Made by a program: the position numbers and the translations under genes. DNA of 64,000 bases from Chloroflexota bacterium (GTDB lineage Bacteria > Chloroflexota > Anaerolineae > B4-G1 > SLSP01). The notes below the pieces were generated by a model that saw only the letters and a list, made by a program, of their open reading frames with translations, was not told where the DNA came from and did no database searches. Each line of letters opens with the position of its first letter. Within the stretch, counting starts at the first letter, position 1. Below, one piece after another: positions 9,301-15,059 of this stretch. The stretch is from contig JAIOAX010000020.1 in assembly GCA_019873645.1 (NCBI GenBank), positions 26,838 through 90,837 on the forward strand. Direction: 5' to 3'.

Positions 9301-9893
9301 CGGGTGTAGAGCTGCAAGGCGCGCTCATCCAGCCCAGTCACCTCGGTGTCGCTGTACGTTACGGTGATGACGACGGTGTTGGTGACAACGTATTCGGGCA
9401 TCCCATTCACCATGCGCGTGGTTACGGCAGGGGCAAATTGCGTCACGGACGTTCCATCAAGCGTCTGCGCCGTGAGCGCGAAGGATTGTCCTACCAAAAC
9501 TGTCTCGGCTGGCAGATGATCGGGCGCCCCAAGAGGCTGATAGGCCACCGTTACCGTCTCGGTCAACGTTCCCGGTGCGAAGGTCAGCGTCATGTTACCG
9601 CCGGTGACGCTGCCGCCGGTTTCTGGGGCAACCTGGGTAGTGGTCGGTGGAACGTAGCGGCTTACTACCAGAGGGAGAAACACAGTATATGGCAGTGCCA
9701 TTAGTTGTCGTACAGACGAAGCGCCTGCATCACGTGCAACACCGGGGAAACTTGTTGTGACCGCCACAGGGGCTGATGTTACTAGCTCCGCCCGCACCGG
9801 CCTCACCGTCCAGGGGACCATCCCCAACAGCATCGAAACCACCGTCACCAACGATACGAGCACACGCAGGGAACGCCATGAGGGTTGCATCAT
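3345..9893 (-). CDS. Giant RHS/YD-repeat polymorphic toxin with Amidase_3-like N-terminal domain
   Basis: About 2182 residues. In order: signal peptide (about 1-36); FLPLVVSR motif near 73-80; a beta-rich segment (about 90-235); an Amidase_3 (cell-wall amidase) domain at about 242-432 with DPDHGG and EEKTLNLD; dozens of YD repeats (about 460-1800); and the RHS-core closing region (YTGQEYDAETGLTHFYSRYYD, quoted in part, ending DFAGYG near 1900). A lysine/glutamate-rich helix, a Gly/Ala-rich hydrophobic stretch and a terminal toxin domain (last 75 or so residues: HALERMMPKG ... VVKDIIQNG ... IVTVW) follow. The tip looks like a DUF4258/BECR-type RNase. GGAGG precedes consecutive GTG-ATG-ATG; the ATGs are likeliest. 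The tip (3345 to about 4330) is visibly AT-richer than the core. The usual zinc-binding His of SIHxN in Amidase_3 reads IAFN, so that domain may be inactive. Confidence 0.85.
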   Translation of the reverse strand: MMQPSWRSLRVLVSLVTVVSMLLGMVPWTVRPVRAELVTSAPVAVTTSFPGVARDAGASSVRQLMALPYTVFLPLVVSRYVPPTTTQVAPETGGSVTGGNMTLTFAPGTLTETVTVAYQPLGAPDHLPAETVLVGQSFALTAQTLDGTSVTQFAPAVTTRMVNGMPEYVVTNTVVITVTYSDTEVTGLDERALQLYTRAEGDNRWRPLLTVVDPAANIARAPLNHFSEFALLGTTAVPSQTLVILDPDHGGADPGGTVTSPASYALEEKTLNLDTALAVRGYLQACGVNVLMTREDDSSLSAQWRAEFINSHAPSGTATIAFNILSHTMSNFMGGPLGIVDLSKTSDVSFTQQLIDQVAAATALPGNRGVKDARTWGGDGLYLPTHVPTVTYAHLEAAFMDSYYDRDNVIDPKLQTIAGGIYNGIIAHLELTACVPFSGTVVNDVPVTRRTGLGDGVVYTAQGVNPVTGNQFQWFRDLFVPGAGLNVDLVRYYNSLSAEVGLFGKGWSSLYDMRIKFEDGKALVKYADGRWGKFTPGAGGYAAEPGVFDVLTAEGGGYVLTTPEQIRFEFDGAGVLQAIRNEDGQALTLTYAGGALDAIVDASGRVFDIVTNGNGQVTSITDPAGRVLTYTYGVVSLERTAYLNALRGPQAVTAGTDLLAMTNANGGSTNYAYDAAGGYLNRVSDPMGITYLENQYTPDGKVASQKNGNQDEGKWDYDLENMKATFTDNEGNKTVYYFDSKYRVIKEEDALGYTVEYEYDDNDNITMRKDKRGNVWRYTYDDRGNMLTQSDPLDQWSLYDRDVTTWTYDDKNNPTSMTDALGNTWTYEYNDKGNPTHVVEPNGAETWAEYDSKGQMTRLTDAEGRVTTFAYDDHGNRTETRYQDGGWTKSTYDDAGHELSRTECLNPPACTETRVTTNEYDKNGNVTKTIDPEGAVTRFEYDKNNMLIKKIDRRGGVWTWEYDDELNPTKETNPLGYVTTHTYNKMSKRLSTTDAEGRTTSFVYDKLYRMTQVTDPAGSVYTYEYDPNGNLLTLTDPLNYRTRFVYDAVNRRKFVYDALGGTTEYCYDPLDRIIRAFDPRRAEVQLTYDSVGNQIEVLDPLGNRMTMAYDKVHNMTRQTVGIPSDGVEADGATTTMVYDARNRVISRTDPLSRTTHTEYDGVGNVVRVTDPMGFASTFVYNKNGWMTTMTDALLGVTAYEYDPEGATTAMVDANGHRTGYVYDLAGQLLTVTDPLNQITRFVYDKVGNQIQVVNARGRVTNYEYNELNLLVKETDPLENETTYSYDRLRRMTGRTDAEGKTTRYGYNALGWLTSVTDALNQTTRYEYDAVGNRTAIVDANGVRTMFEYNFLDQLKREINPLEKTWEYSYDARGNMIRRVDGKWQATYYEYDKANQLIATVYGQGAGMAAVTFEYDLNGNEIAMHDWNGDWTYTYDALNRRLSATDYRGRTLQWEYDAVGNRTAMVYPDGQRVEMAYDAADQLATLTDFAGRAHTWDYDPLGYIQAQVNPNGTRADYAYDAAGRLTSLTNTGAGGAVIASYAYTLDKVGNRVQTQEQRGPESVTRSYEYDDLYRLTRAQTNSGQDMRYVYDPVGNRLQKVGVPEATAGKPALPEDTAYTFNALNAMLTAGPTAFDYDANGNRIRKTEPLTASGYLSAALNLGWELTGTVTMDYVYDYENRLTQVYETVVYTAPQALGSVVLPARYISPTMEARYVYDGYGRRVEKHVTTYITATGILTAPAVFTREYIFDGLDPVAEVEYAGDSVTPTVQSAYVYGNGRMVQLVRTEDATTTAYWYHYDGLGSVVALTDESGADVCQWKYDEYGNPLQDCPELNHYTYTGQEYDAETGLTHFYSRYYDSQVGTWISQDSYRGADLNPLTRHRYMFALGNPVTFTDFAGYGVLKWLKEKVYDPYVAPIVTKVEEKVKETVKPVVEGVKKTYNEYVQPQLKRVEQEYDKFISNPRGYVEEKATAVQNTIQQKATELKNVVIEKSHDLADFIQEHRAVVAAAVGFTAGVIGGAAFCILTAGAGCAILGAMAVGALAGGVAAGGTQLFANLNDRSTDTKWSTFLPEAMGIGFGTGAIGGGSAALVQNAIGGAVQSSSSWPGPGGGRQIVDGVKYSEHALERMMPKGLGGRGIPPSVVKDIIQNGVVSPGKSILTRAYTLGGHKVVQNILTRMIVTVW

Positions 9894-10051
9894 CACACCT
9901 CCATCAATGCATCGCTTTATTGAGTCAAAGAAGCTCTAACGGTAAGTGGAAAGGATAAATTGTTTCTGAGGAGTTAGAGACATTCCAACTATGGCTATTC
10001 TAGCATAACTTCCCCTTGCACAAAATAGTACTTCAGTCCCGTTGTGCAAAC

Positions 10052-10082
10052 AAAAAAGACCGGTGTAGATGCCGGTCTTTTT
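10052..10082 (-). terminator. Intrinsic terminator behind the transglutaminase-like gene
   Basis: Perfect hairpin GACCGG/CCGGTC flanked by an A-run on one side and a T-run on the other, extending to AAAAAGACCGG ... CCGGTCTTTTT. It lies just beyond the stop of the 10149-10988 gene on the minus strand and upstream of the RHS gene. It could work in both directions. Confidence 0.8.
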
Positions 10083-10148
10083 GTCAGCGTAGTTTTATAT
10101 AGAGATGCTTTGTCTCAGGTGCAGGACAAAGTTTCAGGATTCACGTCT

Positions 10149-10988
10149 TTACCACTCCGCCGGTGGGTGAAAGTGGGCATCTTCCTCGTACAATGCACGG
10201 ATTGCGGCGAAGTCATCGGCCAACGTGAGCGCGGCGACACGGTCCATCAGCGCGTAGACCGGTTCGACGTGCTCCGGCGCCAGCTCGACCATGTAGCCCC
10301 AGCCACCGTCCCACGGCAGGATCTCGACTTTGTTGAACGCCAGGAAGTCGCGCAGCAGGTCGCCGCGCACGAACTCGATGCCGTGCCACTCGAAGATGCC
10401 GAAGTCGTCGGGGTTCGCCTCGCCGCGGCGGCACAACTGCCACGCATCCCCGCCGACGATGAAGCGATTGCGCGGCGTGTCCAGCGGGTCGAAGTCGAGC
10501 TTGAGCGCTTCTTGCATCAGCGCGTCGAGTTGCGCATCCACCAGCACCCACCGGCCCTGTTCCGCGTTCCAGTACTCGACAACCCAGTGATCCTCGTAAT
10601 GTCCAGGGATGAAGTACGTCCCGAAGCCGCAGCGCGCCCGCGCCGGGACGCCCTGATGCCGCAGGATCGCCGTCAGCATCACGGAGAAGTCACGGCAGTT
10701 GCCGACGAGTTTGCGCTCGGGGGGTCGCGCCTCGGTGAGCGGGCGGTCGTCCAATTCCAGGATGCGCGCCAGTTGCTTCTCCACGGTGCGCAGGTTCACC
10801 TCGGCCTTGCGCTCGTCGGTCAGTTGCAGGCCGTAGCTGCCCGCCCAGAAGATGTGCACCATCACGCCTTGCAGCGTCTTCACCAGCGCCGGGATGTCGG
10901 TAGGCAGGTCGTCGAACAGGTGGGCGTAAGGGCCGGGATCGGTAACTGGGCCGGGTTGGGTGTAGTAGGTCGAAATATTGTTATCCAT
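10149..10988 (-). CDS. Transglutaminase-like (papain-fold) domain protein
   Basis: 279 residues. The transglutaminase-like triad is visible: Cys in GNCRDFSVMLTAILR (about 135), His in YEDHWVVEYW (about 172) and Asp in WVLVDAQLD (about 187). No signal peptide, so probably cytoplasmic. Bacterial members are usually peptidases or amidases of unknown substrate. GAAAGGAGACTTG precedes the ATG at 10988, which is preferred to the TTG just before it. It is transcribed alone between two intergenic repeat or terminator regions. Confidence 0.8.
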   Translation of the reverse strand: MDNNISTYYTQPGPVTDPGPYAHLFDDLPTDIPALVKTLQGVMVHIFWAGSYGLQLTDERKAEVNLRTVEKQLARILELDDRPLTEARPPERKLVGNCRDFSVMLTAILRHQGVPARARCGFGTYFIPGHYEDHWVVEYWNAEQGRWVLVDAQLDALMQEALKLDFDPLDTPRNRFIVGGDAWQLCRRGEANPDDFGIFEWHGIEFVRGDLLRDFLAFNKVEILPWDGGWGYMVELAPEHVEPVYALMDRVAALTLADDFAAIRALYEEDAHFHPPAEW

Positions 10989-11043
10989 CAAGTCTCCTTT
11001 CTTAACTCTTTCTTTTCAAGGAGCAAGGTACAAGACAACGATT

Positions 11044-11085
11044 TGCCTCCTGTCCCTTGCCCCTTGCCTCCTGCCCCTTGCCCCT
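11044..11085. repeat. Degenerate heptanucleotide tandem array (CCTTGCC)
   Basis: About six units of 7 nt with consensus CCTTGCC (variants CCTGTCC, CCTGCCC). The array ends right at the stop codon of the Fpg/Nei gene. One of the locus-specific heptamer arrays of this window. Confidence 0.75.
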
Positions 11086-11886
11086 TTATAGAGGTTGACA
11101 CACCGGGCAGACCCGGGTATGCGTACTGCCGGTTTTAATATTTTCGATCATGGTACCGCAGACCGGACACGGCGCATTTTCCAGGTGCAGGATGTGCATA
11201 GAGCGTTGATCCCATTGCCCCTTCTCACCGTAAAGGTTTTGTTCCCACGCGCTGCCGCCCAGATTGATGCTCTGCTGTAACGTCTCGCGGAGCGCAGCCC
11301 ACAGATTGGCGATTTCGCTGTCGCTCAGCGTGGCGATAGAGCGCAGCGGGTGGATGCGCGCCAGGAACAACGGGTCCTGCACGTAGACGTTGCCGATCCC
11401 GGCGATGCGCTTCTGATCGAGCAGGAATGTCTTGATCACGCCCTTGCGCCCGCGCAGGAGCGCGCGGAAGTCGTCCAGGCTCAAGTCGAGCATATCGGGG
11501 CCGAGTTCGGCGGTCATTTTGTGAGCGGCGAGGGTAGGAGTGTAGTGCGCGAAGCCAAACCACCAAAAGTTGACGGCAAGCGCAGCCCCATCGCGCAGGT
11601 CGAAGATGAGGCGGTATTTCTCCGGCAGATGGTTACGGTCGGTCAGCAAGATCTCGCCGCCCATCCCCAGGCACAACAGCAGCCAGCCGGATGACAGTTC
11701 CACGCGCACCCACTTGCCGCGTGGCGTCACGTCGCGGATTTCCGTGCCACTGATTGCCGTCTGGAACTCGTCCACCGCCATATTGAGACATTTGGGTTGC
11801 AGCACCTCGACCGCGCCGAACTCACGTCCGACTAATTCTTTCCGCATGTCGCGGGCCAGTACATAGATTTCAGGGAATTCGGGCAT
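11086..11886 (-). CDS. Fpg/Nei-family DNA glycosylase
   Basis: 266 residues, the normal size. After Met removal the N-terminal Pro-Glu (MPEFPEI) supplies the catalytic proline and glutamate. RGKWV near 55-60 carries the beta-hairpin lysine, IAGIGNVYVQDPLF is the helix-two-turn-helix, and the C-terminal zinc finger is CPVC...CPVC with the expected spacing. The family removes oxidised bases and nicks the strand by beta/delta elimination. The GIGNVYVQD variant is found in Fpg-like proteins of Gram-positive and related bacteria, so 8-oxoG versus oxidised-pyrimidine specificity is left open. GAGGT precedes the ATG. Confidence 0.9.
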   Translation of the reverse strand: MPEFPEIYVLARDMRKELVGREFGAVEVLQPKCLNMAVDEFQTAISGTEIRDVTPRGKWVRVELSSGWLLLCLGMGGEILLTDRNHLPEKYRLIFDLRDGAALAVNFWWFGFAHYTPTLAAHKMTAELGPDMLDLSLDDFRALLRGRKGVIKTFLLDQKRIAGIGNVYVQDPLFLARIHPLRSIATLSDSEIANLWAALRETLQQSINLGGSAWEQNLYGEKGQWDQRSMHILHLENAPCPVCGTMIENIKTGSTHTRVCPVCQPL

Positions 11887-11913
11887 TGTTGTTTACCTCA
11901 TTGATTTCGTTCA

Positions 11914-11944
11914 GACCTGTCAGGTTTTGTAAACCTGACAGGTC
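11914..11944. repeat. Perfect intergenic hairpin (14-bp stem)
   Basis: GACCTGTCAGGTTT, loop TGT, then its exact complement, followed on the plus strand by TTTT. It sits between the Fpg/Nei gene and the PNPOx-like gene, both on the minus strand. Too symmetric to be chance. It may be a terminator, an RNA-processing site or a dispersed palindromic element. Confidence 0.75.
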
Positions 11945-11952
11945 TTTTGGGT

Positions 11953-12375
11953 TCATTCGACGTCGAACGTCACATTCGCCAACCCGTGATAGTAGTTGCC
12001 CCAGCGCGCCGTGAAGCGCAGCACCGTGTAGTCGGGATCGTTCACGCCGAGGGGATAATACTTCTCGAAACCCTCGCGCCAGAGCCTCTGACGGGATGCG
12101 GCGTCTTGTAACAATTCCACTTCGCCCACCAGCATCACACCCATCCACTTTTCCATATCAATGAAGTAGAGGCTTGCGCGCGGATCGTGGCGCAGTTGCC
12201 CTACCCGCCGGGATGAGGTGTTGGTGCCCATCCAGACCGTTTTCAGGCCCTCGTTTTCCATCTTGAGCATCGCCTTGATGTTGGGGAATCCATTGTCGCC
12301 GTTCGTGCCGAGCATCACAATGCCAGAACGGTCGGCCAGCGCCAGAGCTTGTTCGATTGCGGTTTCTTTATCCAT
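11953..12375 (-). CDS. Pyridoxamine 5'-phosphate oxidase-family (general stress protein 26-like) protein
   Basis: 140 residues from the ATG at 12375. An in-frame TTG 12 bases upstream is too close to the AAAAGGA ribosome site to be used. The single flavin-binding split barrel is recognisable from LGTNGDNGFPNIKAM, TSSRRVGQLRHDPRASLYFID and GVMLVGEVELL. The family binds FMN or F420 and reduces small substrates; none can be assigned here. Short single-domain length fits the stress-protein subgroup rather than PdxH. Confidence 0.8.
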   Translation of the reverse strand: MDKETAIEQALALADRSGIVMLGTNGDNGFPNIKAMLKMENEGLKTVWMGTNTSSRRVGQLRHDPRASLYFIDMEKWMGVMLVGEVELLQDAASRQRLWREGFEKYYPLGVNDPDYTVLRFTARWGNYYHGLANVTFDVE

Positions 12376-12407
12376 AATATACGTCAATTCCTTTTATTAG
12401 CAGTCAG

Positions 12408-12487
12408 CCGTCAGCTTTTAGCCATCAGCTTTCAACGATCAGCTTTCGGCCTGATAGCTGACGGCTGATAGCTGCAGCTAATTGCTG
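12408..12487. repeat. Degenerate heptanucleotide tandem array (GCTGAYN/ATCAGCN)
   Basis: Runs of 7-nt units such as GCTGATA, GCTGACG and CAGCTTT fill nearly the whole gap between two minus-strand genes. The unit is related to the larger array at 22608-22822. Confidence 0.75.
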
Positions 12488-12493
12488 ACCGCT

Positions 12494-12838
12494 TTACAAT
12501 GTCTGGCGGATCTGATCGAGCATCGTCTGCATCTGCGGCGCAAAGCTAAAGTACCGTTGCAGCTTGTCGCAGGCATAGTCAGCGCAGTGCGCGCAGTTGA
12601 GGACGCCGCGCGCAATGCCGCAGGCGCGGATTTCACATTCGGCGCAGTGACTGCACTTGTTCGGTCCGCTCAGACAACCATCGCAGCAGACTGCTGCAAC
12701 CGTGATGTCAGGCGCATTATACGCCTCACGCCATTGAGCAGCGACGGCTTCCAGGGCCGCCGAATCGTTTGCCTGGGTGGCGATATACGCGGGGCAATCG
12801 CTGCATACCAGACCGCAGTAAGCAATGATCTTTTCCAT
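12494..12838 (-). CDS. DUF3795 cysteine-rich protein
   Basis: 114 residues from the ATG at 12838, which has a strong AAGGAGG site. The opening IAYCGLVCSDCPAYIATQ and later VCCDGCLSG, CSHCAECEIRACG and CAHCADYACDKL are the cysteine blocks of DUF3795. About 14 Cys suggest binding of zinc or an Fe-S cluster. The function of the family is unknown. Confidence 0.85.
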   Translation of the reverse strand: MEKIIAYCGLVCSDCPAYIATQANDSAALEAVAAQWREAYNAPDITVAAVCCDGCLSGPNKCSHCAECEIRACGIARGVLNCAHCADYACDKLQRYFSFAPQMQTMLDQIRQTL

Positions 12839-13074
12839 ATTAGAAAACCTCCTTGAGATTGATTTCGGTTGATCCCTATTGGGATGACAACACAATAAAC
12901 ATAGCCCAAGAATATGTCAGAACACGTCATATAGGTAGAAATTTTGTTCTATTTTTGCCTTTCTGTGGCTGTGCTGCTCCTGGCATCCTTGTCTTAATTC
13001 CGGCTTCAGTATAGCCGCGCGCCGTCTTCTGAGCGTCTTTTCTGGCATCTTGTCCAGCATTTCAAAGTAGCTAT

Positions 13075-13102
13075 TTGCACACAAGCGGCGGACAGATACA
13101 AT
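13075..13102 (+). promoter_or_regulatory. Promoter of truD, probably leaderless
   Basis: TTGCAC and TACAAT separated by 16 bases. Only 6 bases separate the -10 box from the ATG at 13109 and no ribosome-binding site is present, so transcription likely starts at or beside the start codon. Confidence 0.6.
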
Positions 13103-13108
13103 AGAAGT

Positions 13109-14218
13109 ATGCTTAATTGGGAGATCCCGTACCTGACCTCTGACCTGCCGGGTATCGGTGGCAAACTGCGCGTCGAGATTGACGATTTCATCGTCGAAGA
13201 AGTGCCGGCCTACGAACCGTGCGGCGAGGGCGAGCACACCTTTTTCGGCGTGGAAAAGCGCGACATCTCCACGCTCGCACTCATCCGCCAGATTGCCCAG
13301 GCGCTGGGCGTCGCCGAGCGTGACATCAGTTGCGCCGGGTTGAAGGACGCGCGCGCTGTGGCCCGACAGACACTTTCAGTGCAGTGGATACCGCCAGAGA
13401 AGCTGATGGCACTTACCCTGGATAAGGCCCGGATTCTCTGGGCCAAGCGCCATACCAACAAGCTGCGCAGTGGGCACCTGCGTGGCAACCGCTTTACGCT
13501 GCGCATCCGTGACGTAGCACCGGAGGCCGAAGTGCGCACGGCGGCCATCGCCGGGCAATTGCTCGCGCGCGGCGTCCCCAACGCCTACGGACGGCAGCGC
13601 TTCGGCAATCGCGGGAACAACCATGAGATGGGGCGGTTGCTGCTGCGCGACGACCGTGCCGCGCTCAGAACTCACGGCATCCATCATCTATCCTACAAAA
13701 TGCGCCAGTTCCTCATCAGCGCGGTACAATCGGCGCTTTTCAACGCCCTGCTTGCAACGCGCATCGAGCGTGATTTGCTGGATGACGTGCTCCCCGGCGA
13801 CGTGGCCCGCAAGGAGGATACCGGCGGCATCTTCATCGTGGAGGCTGCAGACGTTGAACGTCCGCGCGTTAAGGCGTGGGAAATCAGCGTCACCGGCCCG
13901 ATTTACGGCTACAAGATGCTCGCTGCACAGGCCGAAGCCGGCGCGTTGGAAGCGTGCATCCTGAAAGAGGCCGGCATTGCCCTGGCGGATTTCCGTCCGT
14001 TCCAGGCGAAGGGCAGTCGCCGTCCGTTGCGTTACTATCCCGAAGGACTGACCTGGTCTGTGGACGGGCCGGGCGTCCTGGTGATCTCATTCTTCGCGCC
14101 CAAAGGCGCGTATGCCACGTCGCTGCTGCGCGAGTTGATGAAAACAGAAGCGGTACTGGAGGAAGAGGTTGGTGAGGACAGCGGTGCTACAGATGACGAT
14201 GTATCTTCATCTGGTTGA
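13109..14218 (+). CDS. truD: tRNA pseudouridine(13) synthase TruD
   Basis: 369 residues. TruD family signatures are in order: substrate contacts RVEIDDFIVEEVP near the start; CAGLKDARAVARQ with the catalytic Asp (about residue 80); KLRSGHLRGNRFTLRIRD; and GVPNAYGRQRFGNRG. The enzyme isomerises U13 in tRNA. The insertion domain between the two halves of the catalytic fold is present (about 160-300). The acidic, Ser-rich tail (last 20 residues) lies antisense to the end of a decayed PIN toxin gene and may be non-native. Confidence 0.92.
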   Translation: MLNWEIPYLTSDLPGIGGKLRVEIDDFIVEEVPAYEPCGEGEHTFFGVEKRDISTLALIRQIAQALGVAERDISCAGLKDARAVARQTLSVQWIPPEKLMALTLDKARILWAKRHTNKLRSGHLRGNRFTLRIRDVAPEAEVRTAAIAGQLLARGVPNAYGRQRFGNRGNNHEMGRLLLRDDRAALRTHGIHHLSYKMRQFLISAVQSALFNALLATRIERDLLDDVLPGDVARKEDTGGIFIVEAADVERPRVKAWEISVTGPIYGYKMLAAQAEAGALEACILKEAGIALADFRPFQAKGSRRPLRYYPEGLTWSVDGPGVLVISFFAPKGAYATSLLRELMKTEAVLEEEVGEDSGATDDDVSSSG

Positions 14219-14427
14219 GGGTGAAAATCCGTTTTAATAGCCAGGCTATCTACCGCGTTTTGTGTGATGCGCCCCAGTCCGACGGTCTCATCCCAGACTG
14301 CGTCGGGAACATACAGCATATCCCAGACACGCAATAGCGCAAAGCCGCCAATTTCGGCCAGGTGGATGAGTGGCCCGGCGTCGGCCACTGCGGTATTTAC
14401 GCTTTCATTGCCTATGCAGGTTCTCAA
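14035..14427 (-). pseudogene. PIN-domain toxin remnant
   Basis: The first 65-70 residues (AVADAGPLIHLAEIG ... LYVPDAVWDETV) are the N-terminal third of a DUF3368-type PIN nuclease with its first catalytic Asp. After about position 14220 the frame runs antisense through the end of truD and becomes low complexity, so the remaining acidic residues of the active site are missing. It lies 13 bases behind an antitoxin-like gene, giving a broken VapBC-like pair. Confidence 0.65.
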
Positions 14428-14440
14428 GCATGGCCGCGTG

Positions 14441-14644
14441 CTAACGCTCCGCTAATTCCACCCAATCAATCCCGGCGATCTCGACAGCCTCCGTCCGTGT
14501 GATTTCGCCGCGCAGATAACGCCCCAGGGCGCGCTCGCGCCATAGTTGCCGCAACCCGGTCTGAAAAGCCAATCCCATTATCTCTGTTTCTGGCTTGTCA
14601 GTCTCGCGCACCAGTGTATCCAGATATGCCGATAGTGTTGTCAT
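14441..14644 (-). CDS. Small antitoxin (UPF0175/HTH-like)
   Basis: 67 residues from the ATG at 14644, preceded by GAGGTGAGT. The C-terminal half (LGRYLRGEITRTEAVEIAGIDWVELAER, quoted in part: GEITRTEAVEIAGI) is a helix-turn-helix like that of UPF0175 antitoxins that partner PIN toxins of the DUF3368 type. It directly precedes the PIN remnant, so it may survive as an orphan antitoxin. Confidence 0.65.
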   Translation of the reverse strand: MTTLSAYLDTLVRETDKPETEIMGLAFQTGLRQLWRERALGRYLRGEITRTEAVEIAGIDWVELAER

Positions 14645-15059
14645 ACTCACCTCATTTCGCGCAGTCACACTAAAGGCATTTGCCCCATCCGTTCATTACG
14701 TGCCGAATTCGTAGTCGGCCCACCCCAGCGTCCATTTCCCTCATCCGTGTTCTTCCCGTCTGCTACGCCTCATCGTCTGTTTTTCTGTTCACTATCTCAC
14801 CCCCATTATAACGAATAGCCGCCGGACAAGTCAATGCCGCCGAAAAAAGATTCCATTCAATTTTTTCAAAGCCGTCTCTAAGCCCTCGCTAATGGTTTGT
14901 TAATCATTCTGTGCGATAATGAGAGTTAAGGGTGCGTTTTGTCTCGGTTGAAGAATGAGCTTTCGTAAAACGTGAAACATAAGGAAGTTTTTTACGTTTT
15001 ACGCCTTACGTTTTAATGCTCATTCAAGTGAAACGCCGCCTGGACATAGGGAGGACGGT
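14645..15059. other. Intergenic region upstream of ftsH
   Basis: 415 bases between divergent genes with no coding potential that I can support. It holds a long imperfect hairpin made of TTTTACG heptamers (14953-15025), a GATAAT near 14915 without a convincing -35 box, and the GGGAGGAC ribosome site of ftsH. Confidence 0.6.
14953..15025. repeat. Long imperfect hairpin with heptamer arms before ftsH
   Basis: GAATGAGC at 14953-14960 is mirrored by GCTCATTC at 15018-15025. Inside it, CGTAAAACGT on the left faces TTTTACG heptamers on the right. In the ftsH leader this could form a large stem ending about 35 bases before the start codon. Confidence 0.65.

Noticed and set aside
4344..9704. Very long plus-strand open frames opposite the RHS gene
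   Set aside because: They mirror GC-rich YD-repeat codons, give Arg/Val/Gly-rich sequences without domains, and lie fully antisense to a clear gene.
12917..13237. Minus-strand frame of 106 codons upstream of and overlapping truD
   Set aside because: Overlaps the truD promoter and start, shows no recognisable domain and has no ribosome site.
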